Origin: Echinococcus granulosus
Lineage: Eukaryota > Platyhelminthes > Cestoda > Cyclophyllidea > Taeniidae
DNA length: 64,000 nt
Direction of reading: 5' to 3'
Assembly (NCBI RefSeq): GCF_000524195.1
Contig: NW_020170391.1
Coordinates: 1,238,938-1,302,937 of the forward strand
Positions 13,601-25,871 of the stretch are shown in pieces. The position numbers and the translations under genes were made by a program. The number at the start of each line of letters is the position of its first letter. The stretch's first letter is position 1. The notes below the pieces were generated by a model. It searched no databases. It was not told where the DNA came from and saw nothing but the letters and a program-made list of their open reading frames with translations.

Positions 13601-15923
13601 TCAGAGAAAAATAACAGTGACCAAAGAAAATAGTTGAATTATACGAATCGAAGAGATAGCTGATCTTAAAACAAAAGATCAGTTATGGTGAACCTCCTCA
13701 TCTATAGACTAATCAAAGACTTCAGAAGTAAGGAGCTTGAGGAGTAAACAAGTATTCTAAATTTCCAGTCGGAAATAGTCTGCATTGCATGAACAATATG
13801 ATCTTGAAAGACTTCGGAATTGCATCTTTAAAGCGACGCCATTTATGGCTAGGATATTATTATTTACACACCTGAGCGGATAATGTTTTAGCAAATGACG
13901 AAAGCAATACAAGGATGACCTTTTAACAGTGTGCCCTAAGTATAGCACTTCAAGAGTAGCAAAAGCCCATCAACCCCCCGGAAAAATCACCTCGAAATAT
14001 GGAGAACCTACCTTTGCAGCTTTCAAAATATACTCCTTTTCCAGTTCAGACTGCTTCTGTCTATCGAATTCGCCTAGTCGCTGAAGGTAGTTTAACTGTT
14101 CTCTAGCAAAATCCACTTGCGTGAGATGTGGGTCTTCCGACAATTTCACAGCCTTGTGACCAGCAACCACAGAGACACGAGCGAGTATACTCCGCAAAAA
14201 GGCATCTAAGCCGTGCGCCATGCAATTAATCGCCTCGTCAGAAATCATTGCAATGGATGACTGTGACAGTTGGGTGGCCAAGTAACTTCTTATCTGGGAT
14301 ACTGGGAAGAAAGGTTGGTTCATCTGACTTGACGGAGATGGTGAAGCGGCAGCAGGAGTTGCAGTAACAGCAACAGTTGAGACCCCCGGGGCTGAAACTA
14401 TTGGGGTGACAGGAGGTGCAGGGGAGGGGACGACTGAGGACACTGAAGGAGGCGTGGTGGGATAGATGGGACGCACCACTGCTGCACCAGGAAGGAGAGA
14501 GCCACGTTGTGGAGTAATAGCGGTGGCGCCAGATAGAGGTTGGAACACTGCAGAGCTGGCAGGTGCTTTCATACGAATAGGTAGAGGTTGAGAAGGCTTT
14601 AATTGAGGACGTATGGGGTGCGGTGTCGAGGGGGCTATTGACGTGGCGATTGATCGGGGTGAGAAGATAGAGTTTTGTACAAGTGGCGTGGCAGAGCGGG
14701 GAAGGGCAGGACTTAGTGATACCGTGGCGGCCGGGGAGAGCTGGAAAGTTGCGTTTGCGGGAAGACCGTCAGAAGGACGCGGAAGAATTTGCGAAGTAGA
14801 CGAGACAGAGTTTATGATGGCGGTTGGACTGACAAAGACTGTTGTCGAAGGAGTGCTAGGCGGAGGTCGAGAAGGAGGAGTGATGTGCGGCAGACTACAT
14901 ACACCGTTAGCAAGGTCCCTGCGAAGCTGTACAATATTGTTCTTCAGCAATGATTCCACGTCCGTCCTCTTATTGACACTTTTCAGGCTGGCACATAGTT
15001 GGGTACAAAAGCTATCACAGTCAATTTCATCGTCCTAAAATAGGTGGAACGCAGCAGATTCCAGTAAGATGTGGAGTTTGGAAAAGGTAGTGAAGATTCA
15101 AAGCACTATAAAGAGCACAAAAAATATCTTACGATAAGCCGTTGGACAAGCTTGATAATAGTGTCTTGGGTGCCAGCAGGAGTGCTCTTCTGAGAGAGCT
15201 CCATTAGTTGTTTAATGAATTTAACCACAGGTAAGTCGTTGATAGGAGGAACTGCAACGTTATTAATTGTGGAGGAAAATGGACCTAAGCACAAAAAACA
15301 GTAACTATCCGAAAGCAACTTTGTGCAACCAAAGCCAGGGCCCAATGAATTAAAGAATGTTCATTATCAAGAGGAAGCAAGTCGTAATGGAAACAAAAAA
15401 GACCATGTTTAAATAGAAACAATGCGCAACCCCCAAAACGAGATGCATCTACGAAGTTATGTAACAACTGCATTTTTAACAGCACAGCAAATATGGTTCC
15501 AAAACTAAGAACCTACGACTGGGAGCTGGAACTCCAGCTATACCATTTCCTTGAGCAATTGATTGCGCGTTTGTAAGGCTCCTTGCGTGGAGAAGGTTTG
15601 GTTGAGATGCCGGCTGGATGTGATTCAGATTTCCACGTGGAACAAGATATACTGAGTGGCTCATTAAAGGTGGCCTGGGAATCTATAAATGTAAAATATG
15701 GAATAGGTATACAAAAGTGCCAAAGAATAAAATCGTTTTAGAAGAAGCAATAGCCAAAAAAGAGTAGAACGCAAAAACAAGGATCCAAAGGCAAGAAAAG
15801 TTAGAGTCAAATGGGCAAATCGCACCATTGCAGGAGAGCTAATATTTGTACTGATAGGTCGAAGGCCTGCCCGAATATTGGAGGCCGCTAGTCCTGAGGA
15901 AATAGGCAGCTGTTGAGGTTGAC
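10654..15923 (-). CDS. TAF4: TFIID subunit TAF4 (C-terminal 646 residues; N-terminus not found)
   Basis: Proposed minus-strand exons are 15923-15826, 15682-15517, 15284-15133, 15034-14012 and 11157-10654; all join in phase with GT-AG introns. The TAFH (NHR1) domain spans the 15284-15133 exon and the start of the next, reading KFIKQLMELSQKS, IIKLVQRLIDDEID and VESLLKNNIVQLRRDL. A long Ser/Pro/Thr-rich, low-complexity linker follows. The histone-fold and TAF4 C-terminal region begin near PFFPVSQIRSYLATQ and run through YILKAAK, then across a 2.85 kb intron into SRTRSENPDQARLREMA. The motif QANRTALNAIG matches the TAF4 signature ANLTALAAIG, and the protein ends with a family-like segment (LRELQVVL...FFRSYWR). 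TAF4 pairs with TAF12 in TFIID and supports RNA polymerase II initiation. The 15923-15826 exon uses a weak GTGCGA donor. Its acceptor phase shows at least one more upstream exon, which I could not identify. Confidence 0.9.
11158..14011 (-). other. Large TAF4 intron (2.85 kb)
   Basis: This intron separates the histone-fold exon (donor GTAGGT just below 14012) from the final exon (acceptor ACATAG at 11158). The join reads KAAK then SRTRS, matching AAKSRSR in the animal TAF4 family, so the boundary is well supported. I see no gene inside it on either strand. Confidence 0.8.
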
Positions 15924-18202
15924 CTGAAGCAGTTCAAAACAGAATTCTACACATTTTTAGGCTGAAAGCACTTATTCAGCACTACGATCAAAACAGACCT
16001 AGCCTGGAGGCAGTTACATAAGAAGATAGAAAGATAGCACAAAACAGCACATCGACTTAAACACAGGCCAAACATGTGCCAGGAACAATAACTCAAACCT
16101 CTCTCTTAAGAAAAATACTTCACGGAAAGGTATTCCTATTCAGAGCCTACACAAGCGCTACAAATAGTCTAACTCGTGCACAACAACTCAAACATGGCCA
16201 CCTCTTGCAGGATCCGCCATGGTTGAATAATGCGCCGACAGGACCCCAAATCAAGTATCTAAAACACATTAATAATAGTAAATTAAAAATTTAATGCCAC
16301 TACAATTTTACCAAATTCAGTATTATTGATATTTTGTCAGAGTAAGGTGATTACTTCGGATGAACTACACAGGCCCCAAAGGTAGACTATCAAAAAAAAA
16401 TAAAATAAAAGTAACAAAATGAAACAACGCAGTCTGACCCGAAAAAAGTTTAAAAAGTACATGCTTGCCAAAAACAGCAAGTGGTTTAACCTTTGACGGA
16501 GCTAATGACTTCACAATAACTTAAACAATTCATTTGAAAATGACGGCATAGGAACGGTGAGATAGCCACGAACCTCTATTGAAAAGGAAATTACCTAACG
16601 TCTGATAACTTGGTTTTGACTTTGGGTCCTAGTGAAGGGGTATTACTAAATTTTAGACTTACCATGTATCTGGTCAGATCAACTATAATTCAAGGTCTTG
16701 GCACGTGTCAATGTGCTTGATCAAAATGGAGAACGAATGAATTACTGACCTGGAGGCCCCAGCTTCTGCTTGCGATCCAGGTAACGACTGTAAAAGTCCC
16801 ACTTTAACGCCTTCATTTACTCATAATTTGATGCATTCATAGCATATTTTGAAACCACAATGTATTGTTAAATCGATTTCAATTGCCGATTTCCATTAAG
16901 TTATACTTTAATGCTTGTATTATCTGCCATAACGCGCAAATTGGGTTCATCGTTGTGCATGCCAAAATTTAGCTTACTTGTTTATCAAACTGGTGACTGA
17001 CACAGTGTTAGAATGCTGGCGGTTTAAAATACTTTGTTAAACTTGCCAAGATTTTCTTGGCACGCTCAAATTATACCGGCACAATGTATGGCTTCTGCGT
17101 TACTTTGGCTCTTTAATCACACTGCAGTATTTAAAAGCTCCTCAACTTTTCATCTACAATGGGAATGAAATATTTATTACTGTACTATTTGAAGGGTCTT
17201 GCGCTAGTGCGCTATATTTAAGGCGGTCTTTCGTATCATTAGCAAGTAGTGGCTTAGGCTTATGGTTTTCATCACAGTTAAGCGGCCTGCCTGTCCGTTT
17301 TTTTGCAGTTCTTTTCAAAACTCTAGATGCCTTTTTGGTACTGGAGGCAGTTGCTTTCTGTTGACTTTTATTTGCTTCCATTTATAGCCTTTAATAACTT
17401 TGTTTCCTGTCGATTTTTTTGGCTCCTCGTTGTAGCTTTTCTGTTTGAATTTGCCAGTTTCTTCTTAGAAATTGAGTGTCGCGAGTCCTAAGAAAAATTT
17501 TAATAGTTAATTTAGGAACAAGAAAATGAATGCGACTCATGCTCTCTGACGTCTTGGGCCTAATTTCGTATGCGTATTGTCTCAACTCGTTTGTATCTTA
17601 TTATTCTTGTTGACCGATGTCTATGTCATCACGAATACATTGCTTTTTCAAATAACTTATCAATTTTTTTTCAGTAAGGTTTTTTCTCATAGCTCTTTTA
17701 AAGTACATATTAAGGTGTACTTTGGTATCATTTGCCTCGTTTGATCCTCGATTCAAAATGATGCCCTATTGAATGATTGCAGAGCTGGTACACTACCTTG
17801 TTTTAGGAATGGTCATTCAACTTTTGAGAAATTTCGTTGTCGGTTGAATTGCGATCATTTAACTTCACCGAAAGATGCCTCCATCGTGAGTCATATTTTG
17901 AGTCTGATCAATTTTGTTTCATCTACGTTTGGTTCCGGTGTTTGTTGCCACCGGTGCCATTTGTCCAAAGCTACTTTTTAAAAATAACTCATTCTCCCTC
18001 GTGATTGAAAATCTGCGGCTAGTTTCTTGGCGGACTTGTGCAGTGTACACGTAAAAATAATTAAAACAATGTACGACTGAAATTGCTGGAGGTCTGTTGG
18101 TCAGGTCTTTCAAAACACCGACGACTAAAGTAACTCCAAAAGCATCTCAGCAAACTATAGGGGCGATTAACAGTTCGGACTAATCTGAACTTTTGTTTCT
18201 AG
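15924..18202. other. Divergent interval between TAF4 and KDM4
   Basis: The unidentified N-terminal exons and promoter of TAF4 (minus) and the promoter or 5' exon of KDM4 (plus) must lie here or beyond. I could not support individual exons. One basic minus-strand frame at 17154-17381 is listed separately. Confidence 0.4.
17154..17381 (-). CDS. Possible small basic protein or exon, unrecognised
   Basis: This is a 75-codon minus-strand frame beginning ATGGAAGC after an AT-rich leader. It is strikingly Lys/Arg/Ser-rich and contains KKRTGRPLN, which resembles an AT-hook core (basic-G-R-P). Composition is less AT-biased than most chance frames nearby, but no family is recognised and conservation cannot be judged here. 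It could be a short 5' exon of a minus-strand transcript, such as the missing N-terminus of TAF4, but the splice phases I tried do not fit. It may be fortuitous. Confidence 0.2.
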   Translation of the reverse strand: MEANKSQQKATASSTKKASRVLKRTAKKRTGRPLNCDENHKPKPLLANDTKDRLKYSALAQDPSNSTVINISFPL

Positions 18203-21200
18203 ATGGAGAGGTTTGCCTGCGGGATTTTACATGGACCACAAATCACCCCAGAGGAGGCTTCATGCTTTGCCACCATTCCAGAGGTTCCAGTCTATCGTCC
18301 CAAAGAGTCTGAGTTTCGTGAGTTTGCCATGTGTATGTCGCTCATTGAGCGTATGGGGGCGCAGCACATGGGTCTCTGCAAAATCATCCCTCCAACCTCC
18401 TGGTGCCCACGTCGCAGTGGCTATAAGGACATCAACTTCACCATCGAGAAGCCCATCATTCAGTTTTGCACCGGCACCGGTGGCATCTATCTTCAAGTGT
18501 GCTGTCTTATTCACTAAAGCTCTCCCATTTCGTAGGATGTACGCGCTCAGAAGAGTATGAGCTTCAAGAAGTACGAAAAAATGTCGAATTCCTCTAGACT
18601 CCAGACACCCATACACGCTAGCGTGAATGAGCTGGAGGAGATCTATTGGAAGTCAATCCATCGCTTGCAGCCATTGTATGGAGCCAATGTGAGTGGAAGT
18701 TTGACGGATCCCGATCAGCCCTATTGCAACATTCCCAAACTGCGCTCCATGCTGAGTGATATTCTGGCCCAGGAGGACATTGAAATTGGTGGTGTAAATA
18801 CTCCCTACCTCTACTTTGGCGCCTGGGCCACCACATTTGCCTGGCATGTGGAAGACATGGACCTGTACTCAATCAATTACCTACACTTTGGCGCGCCTAA
18901 GCTTTGGTACTGCATTCCGCCAGCTTTCGCGAGAAAATTTGAGGCTTTTGCTCGAGGTAGATTTTTTTTTTCAATTGCGGTATTCGTAGAGCACTTTAAG
19001 TCGGAATTCCTCGCATGCCGCAGTTTCCTCCGCCACAAGTCTATACTGATCGATCCGAAGGTTTTAGCCGCAGCCGGAATCCCCACACGTCGCGTAAGTT
19101 CATTCGACTACTCGCACCGGTTGGCTCCTGGTTTTAGATCCTACAATACGAAGGTGAGATAATGTGCACCTTCCCCTACGGCTACCACGCGGGTTTCAAC
19201 ACAGGCGTGAATTGTGCCGAGTCAACTAACTTTGCTTTGCCGCGCTGGGTGGAGTATGGCAAGCACGCGAGCATTTGCACGTGCTGGGACGACACGGTGC
19301 GGATAGAGATGGGCCCCTTTGTGCGACGCCTCCAGCCCCACCTCTTTGAGGCCTGGCAACGGGGTGAGCAAAGTGGTCCGCATCCCCTTGAGATATACAC
19401 TCCTCACATGCGCGGAGAGATCACGACGTCAATCAATTTTGAAGGTGGGAATCTAGTTTGCCTGCTTCATGTGTGTTTTAGGTGGCTACGTTGTGGAGGG
19501 CGATGGTCTAAACTTGGCGGATCTCAATGTTCGCAATCTCTTTTACACCAACAGAGGTACAGAGTTCTGCTTTGAATTGCGTTGGGGGATGGGTTCCAAT
19601 AACTAAGTTTGCATGGATCCTAGGTTTATCACGCTACGATTGCTACAATCATAACGGCTGCATTAACGTTACCCCAACATTGTTTGCACTAAACGTCCTT
19701 TTCTGAGTTTGAAACCACAAAGGAGAAACGTTATAATAGTTTAAGAGGTGTGACGTATCAAAGACACCTAAATTTGGGCAGAACATAAGGCGAGGTATTT
19801 GATAAATTACACCTTATTCGTTAGTAAATTTCGCAACTTCATCTACGCGTCGAATGTGGCTTAAAAGTTAGGCAATCTTTGTATAATCAGCTAATTATCA
19901 TTGAATTCAACTCCTAATTCAATGTGTCCATCGGTTGGTTGTACAGTAAGGTTAGGATCTAATGCTTTTACCAAAGGCACGTACTGAAATGCCTAGACCG
20001 ATATCCTAATTTTATGTGGATAAAAGCGTCTTCTCTAGTCTGATTTAATCCTAGAGTAATTGTCACTTTGTTTGTCCATCCAATCCGACTCACACGAATG
20101 TGGTAGGTGAGTTTGACTGCAAAGCCCGTAGAGCCAAACGCACCAATTCTTTTGGGCGCTTTCTAATCTTGAAGATGCGAAGTTCTATGAGATGGCCATT
20201 AGTCACGTTGAGTGCCAGCCAAGTCGATGTTCTGTTGCGCTGGACGTCAGCACTCACCTATTTATCATGTGTCTAAAACTTTCGTTAATTTAAATGCTTA
20301 TTTACCATTTGAAAGCTTTTTGGCCTAAATTTTTACAGCGAAGCTTGCAAATTCGATGGGATTGCTGTCATTTGAAGAGATCGTACCCAGTGCCATATAT
20401 GTATCCGAATTAAGTTTGCATTTTTATGTCCGACACCATAGCATTGGGTAGCGAGATTGAAGTTTAAGCATGCTCATCTTGCTAACCTTTCATACTGGAT
20501 ATGAGTCATCCTACACAAAGTAAGGTTTTGTGTTCAGTAGTGCTAAAATCCGTTACGTATAACAATATAAATGATAATTTGTCAACGGATCCTTGACGCT
20601 ACTTTTTATAGTGTGGTTTATTCTTTTGGTAATCTACGCTTAAAATCAAATAGCCAACTACTGTCGCAACTTTGCTTAGTTTTTTTTTTTCAATTCCTTT
20701 CCTATTCGGATAACCTACCTCAATAGCCGTAGTCCATTTTCCTTTTTTTCAGCTTTGGCCGAAGCAGCCTTGCCGATATACTTAAAACGCAACCGTAGGC
20801 TCCGACCTCTTTGGTGTGGATTCAAGGCAAATCCCAGGACAATTGCTCATTTTAACCAAATCGTAGGCACTCAGGAACCCTTTTGTTCAATCTGCGCGTT
20901 TTTTTGGTCTCCACTGGTTCGTCAGTCCAATTTTAAGCTTTGTTTATTTGTTTAAAAGCATGGTTGTGACTTTTGACCTATAGGCCACCCGGAAGGCGCT
21001 ATGTGAGCCGCACAAAGCGAAACCCCTGCTCGAGTTCAGTGAGCCCTACCTCTCTGAGGTAGCCTTCTGTCGGTCATCCGCCGACTTCGCTAGGATCCAT
21101 GCTAAATGTGACTCTAACAGCCGAATTCTTGTCTGCTCCCGGTGCAAAGTCGTCGTCCACGCCAGTTGCTACGGTCTCGATGATGAACTTGACTATTACT

Positions 21201-24200
21201 CGCCGATGTGGAAGTGTGATGCGTGTAATTCCATTGATGACGAACCCGTATGTACTTGTTTCCCTTCCTACTTTGCTCGAGTACGTGTACACCTCTTTTT
21301 TGTTTCTGGTCTCGTGTTTACGGAGCACTCATGTTCTTTTGAAGGATAATTGTGTTAATGATGCATCCCACTTCTTTAGTGTGTAGTTTCAGTTGTTTCC
21401 GTGAGTCAAAGTTAGTAAACTCGTTGAGTTAGGTTTTTTGATTTTTTCTCTCCATCATTCTGAAGTGTTATCTCAAGAGCTAACGTTGAAGTACCGTCGC
21501 AATGAACTTATTTTCCTCAGGGGTTGTCCATTTTTTGTGTGATGAATGAAACCAATCTAAGTACGTTTACATGGATAAACAAATAGGGGGGAGCCGTGTT
21601 TTGTGGTTTGCTTTTACTCCTGGAGTCAATTTATTTCGAATTGAAGTAAACTGTAGTTAGTTCCTTTCCTAACCCATTAGATGAGCCTTAAGCTGAGCCC
21701 CACTTTCTTTCACTAGCAATGTGTACTGTGTCCAATGCGCGGAGGAGCCCTGAAGGCCCTGGCCAACATGCGCCGCTCGAGTCGTGGAGAGCGGTTCTGG
21801 GTGCATCTGGCCTGTGCTATCGCTGTAGGGCCACAACAATGCTGCTTTCTCGATGTTCGTCGTCGTTTACCCGGTCTGCTGCAGCACTTGCCGCGGCACA
21901 CAGTCCAGCGCTTTAGCTCACCGCCACTCTCGCCACTAGCAGGTATGGCCAGGAGGTCACGACCACTGCCGCCACGTGACTCTCTTCCGCGTGGTAGCGC
22001 TCTCCAATGCCTGGCGTAAGTGCATCTAGTTTTTCACTTGTATCAAAAGCGTTACTTTTGGTGATTCTAAATATGCCCTGTGGGTTCTTAGAGGTTGTTT
22101 TTTGTCAGGGGCATCTGACACACCGGCATCAATTGTTCTCTACATGAGGTTGTATTTTTTATGGCAGTACATTTCAGATTCACTTATAGTGGTCATTAAA
22201 GGCGAAAAGAGATGCGTATTTCTCAATACTTATCTAAAACGGCACAAGTCACAGCTTTTCTGAAACTTGTTTTTGTTTCATATCCATGAATACAATCTCT
22301 TAATAAGTGGGACAAATTGGTTATTGACTATGTTTCAAGTGAATATATATTGTGGTAATTTTCTACAGTTGTGAAATGAATACGTTAACTGTATTTCCCA
22401 CCTATTTCAGCAAACTCCATCCATAAGATTTAAGTAATTGAAATGAATATGGCTGATCTGGCATATCGGGAAGACCGCAGCTGCATCATACACTTATCAG
22501 AGATTGTTTCTCAGTCGGTGTGAGTATTAACGCTTCTCGCAACACTTCTAACCGATGATTTTATTTGTTTTTTTTTCATTTTTTAAGTCAACTGTCCCCC
22601 TAGGCGCAACAAAATGGTGCCTTGTATCAGACCCCCGAAAGTGTCGATGTTTCATGTCTTTGCAACACTGCAATCAGAAATGTGTTGCTACATCTACGCT
22701 TTTATAGCTCAACAGTTGAAGCTACATTTTGTCACCAGCCTTTTTGCCATAAATTTTTTCTAAACTGCGTATTCTGCAGCATTTTTGTCCGTCGAATAGT
22801 GTGAACACTGAAGTTGTTCCATCTTATTTTAAGCTATTTCTCCTATCAGTAATAATAGAACAATCATAGTTTATGCTACTTTAAACTGACGATAATTCGT
22901 TTGTTCATCAACAAGCCAAAAATGGCATATTTGCTACATTTTCTCGTAACCTCATTCTAGTACTTATGTTCACTACTGTACCGCAGCTTTGACCGACTTG
23001 GGAATCGACGGTGTTTATATAATCCTCTTTCCAGTCCAGACTCGTTGACATCTACCTTCGTCGGCCTCTCAGAAAACGATGTGATGGAAGTGAAAGAAAA
23101 ACCGATGGAAACGTCTTCCTACCCATTTTTGCCCCAATTGCAAGTGCACCCGTCCGGCAGCGCGCTTGGCGAGGCCTTGGCCTCTAAAAGCAGCAATTTG
23201 ATTTCCAGGTATCTCAAGCTTATCATGTGGTATTCTGTCTCTTCTATTATAACGGAACTTGAGGTGTAGTTTGTCCTTATTTAGTAACCTAAATCCTTAC
23301 TTGAGAACACACCCTTTCAGCTGAAGATAGACCCACTAGATCCGCTTCGTGATTTTAAAGAACTAATGTCCACTAGAAAGCAGCATCCATTTGATTTGTA
23401 ACTGTTTACCCTCCAGTGTACATTCATAGATGGAGCGGAATATTACATGGTTCATACTTCGATACTTGTCTTGTTGCGTCATAACCTTGAAAAATATGAC
23501 AAATTGTAGGATTGGCGGCGATGGCGTTGTAGCCGATACCAACGGGGAAGTAGTTGTGGCAATTGGTGACACCAAAGACGATCACCAAAGTGAGGGTGGA
23601 TGTCGCCATCGCTCGCGGAGACGAGCGCGTCCACCCTCTTGGGTTACTCAAGATTATCTTCTTTCGCAACCCCCAAAATTGTCCAAGTAGGTCATGTCAG
23701 CCTCCTCAAATCGCCGTGAACTGTCCTTTTAAATCTTAATAAGGAGAGCTTGTCGCGCCTAGCAGTCCCGAAAATCAACTAAATAATCTTTAAAAGTGCT
23801 GATTTGATTTTAGACCAATAAAAACTCGGCCAATGAGCCCACAAACCTTGCTAACAGACACCAGTGTAGAGACACCAACTTCGGCAAAGGTGGAGCTCAG
23901 AGACCACTGTGATGAATGCGGTCTGCCCTCACCCGGCGGCCCTTATTTGGATCTGCCGCTTGTCGCCTGTTGGCACAAAAACTGTCCCGGTCGCTTTCAC
24001 CTCACCTGTGCCCAGTTTAGTGGTATCCTCATTGCCACCAGTCAGTATCCGCATTGCTTCTATATCGCTTGTCGTCGGCATTTGAGCGAATATCGGGAGG
24101 TTAGCTCTCTACTCGCTTATGGGCCTTCGGGCTTGTTAAATATTCTACGAATTTACTCTTCTCAAAAATTGGGTGACGTATATACGTGTTTTTCCATATT

Positions 24201-25562
24201 CAGTAGATTGTGATAACAATAATCAGGCCGTTATCCCTGGATCTAGGGAAGGATTCACATTGGAGTGGTTTCACCACGCCTACCAAATTTAATTCGTAGA
24301 CCATTCTGCTGTCCAGGAATAATTTTTGTAGTCGAAGCATCAATTCGTAGTGAGTAACTACTTCCAACTTCATTCCCTCGGTTTGATATTGGATCCGTTA
24401 CCATGTTCACTTAAGCAATCATGCCACGCATATTACAATTACGTACTTTTTAGTACAAACCACTCATTGATAACACTGATAATAGGATAGATGTTGAACA
24501 TCCAAATCTGTTTTTGATCTACCTCTTCCAGCCTCATTTTTCCTGCCATTCCAGTTTGAGCACGATGAGGAGGAGGCACCTCTGCAGCCTGGGGATATGG
24601 TGTACGCTCTCCATCCTGGCAACGGTCGTTATTACAAGGCTGTCGCTGTGAAACTGACCGGTCCACAACTGTGCAAATTGGTGTTCCCGGATGGCACCTT
24701 TTCGCGGGATACACCTTCTGACTATATCGTCGTAAGTCGTCTTCACAGTACCCTCGCACAAGCCTTATTTTACCCATTATTTATTAAAACTTTAATTGGA
24801 ATAAAATCCTGACCGAATTCAACCAGCAAACAGGCTTTATTGGGAATAGCCACTGTAATGCGATGCAGGTGTTAGCCCAAGGTAGCTCTGCAATTCTTTG
24901 TGCAATCGTCGAGGCGCTCATTAAAATCAGCGTCACATTTGCCGGCCTATTCGCCTGTTCATCCCCTCGCTGGCCAAGCGACATGCCAGGGCAGCCCACG
25001 TCACCGCAACAGTGGAGTCATTTGAGGTAGAATTAAATACTCACACCGAAACTGTCTCCTAATTGCACTGTTCTCTTTTTATTTCAGGGCCACGATTGGC
25101 ACAAACTCGGGCCACCAAAAGTGGGTTCGCAGGTGAAAGTCAAGTGGACTGACAACCTTGAGTATTCGGCCGTCTTTCAGGGTGCTTCAGTTGATAAGTG
25201 GAATGTAAGTAGCGAATGCATTAGAATAAGACCTTATTCTGCAGTATCACGATCATAAACGCCGTTGTGATCAAATAAAGTCCGATAAAACAGATGAGTC
25301 GAATTTGTCGTAGGGGGATAGCTCAGGGCTACAAAACTACATATTTCAACTGCAATACATCTATGTGTACCGTTGCCTCATTTCTACCTGCTCACGTCTT
25401 TGCCACCTTTTTTCATATCACAAAACAGAATTTTTACCTGGGTTCATCTTCCCAACACAGGTCCGCTTTCCAAATGGCCAGACTCTCAGGCTTCGACGTG
25501 ATAAAATTTTCCGGGTTAATGCACGAATCCCCACCCACATTCGAAGCCTTATCATGCGCTGA
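18203..25562 (+). CDS. KDM4: KDM4/JMJD2 family histone lysine demethylase
   Basis: Thirteen exons join in phase to 901 residues: 18203-18496, 18536-18956, 18990-19093, 19138-19444, 19482-19556, 20753-20916, 20984-21247, 21717-21942, 23040-23208, 23814-24099, 24555-24731, 25088-25204 and 25461-25562. JmjN lies near residues 35-75. The JmjC core has iron ligands H202, E204 and H290, and zinc ligands C248, H254, C320 and C322. Each is offset by exactly 14 from human KDM4A. A double PHD region follows ([15 protein letters not shown], then [12 protein letters not shown] and CDECG...FHLTCA). Tandem Tudor segments ([16 protein letters not shown], then [16 protein letters not shown]) end the protein. 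The family removes H3K9/H3K36 trimethyl marks in the nucleus using Fe(II) and 2-oxoglutarate. The JmjC-to-PHD linker is very short compared with vertebrates. Exon ends at 20916 (GTTCGT) and 24099 (GTTAGC) use weak donors and are least certain. Confidence 0.93.
18497..18535 (+). other. KDM4 intron 1, 39 bp
   Basis: Donor GTGTGC after YLQ, acceptor TTTCGTAG before DVRAQ. It interrupts the region between JmjN and JmjC and contains a stop in the upstream frame. Confidence 0.8.
18957..18989 (+). other. KDM4 intron 2, 33 bp, in-frame and stop-free
   Basis: Donor GTAGAT, then a poly-T run, then acceptor TTCGTAG. The length is a multiple of three and there is no stop, so a naive gene finder would read through it. 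Removing it gives exactly the KDM4A spacing between H202 and C248. Keeping it inserts 11 residues into the catalytic core. Confidence 0.85.
19557..20752 (+). other. KDM4 intron 5, about 1.2 kb
   Basis: The donor follows LFYTNR and the acceptor is a poly-T tract with CAG at 20750-20752. No coding segment is recognised inside. In vertebrate KDM4 proteins this position carries a long acidic linker, which seems to be absent here. Confidence 0.6.
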
Positions 25563-25795
25563 TGGCATTCCCACCTCACAATTTTACTTCCACTCTGTAA
25601 GTATGTTCTCAGGAAATGCAAATACTACATGCTATGTGCATGAGTTATCAGTCCACGCTCACTAGCTTTCTGACAAGGCTGTATTCTTCACACTCTTCCA
25701 ATACTTCCGATACTTTTTACGACAACCACGTTTTTGTGAGTTCGGATTTAGCGGACATCTTCAACTGTTGCATTTTGAGATCAGGCCTATTTTTG

Positions 25796-25871
25796 AATAA
25801 ATTATTTTTGTGCCGAAGTTTCACAAGTGAAGTTCTCATGTTCGGGCGGGGAGTCTACGATCAGAAATAAA
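25796..25871 (+). terminator. Candidate KDM4 polyadenylation signals
   Basis: AATAAA occurs at 25796-25801 and again at 25866-25871, about 235 and 305 bases after the KDM4 stop codon, in AT-rich sequence. Confidence 0.4.

Noticed and set aside
14613..15038. Plus-strand 141-codon frame opposite the TAF4 exon
   Set aside because: It is the antisense shadow of a GC-rich coding exon with firm TAF4 similarity on the minus strand.
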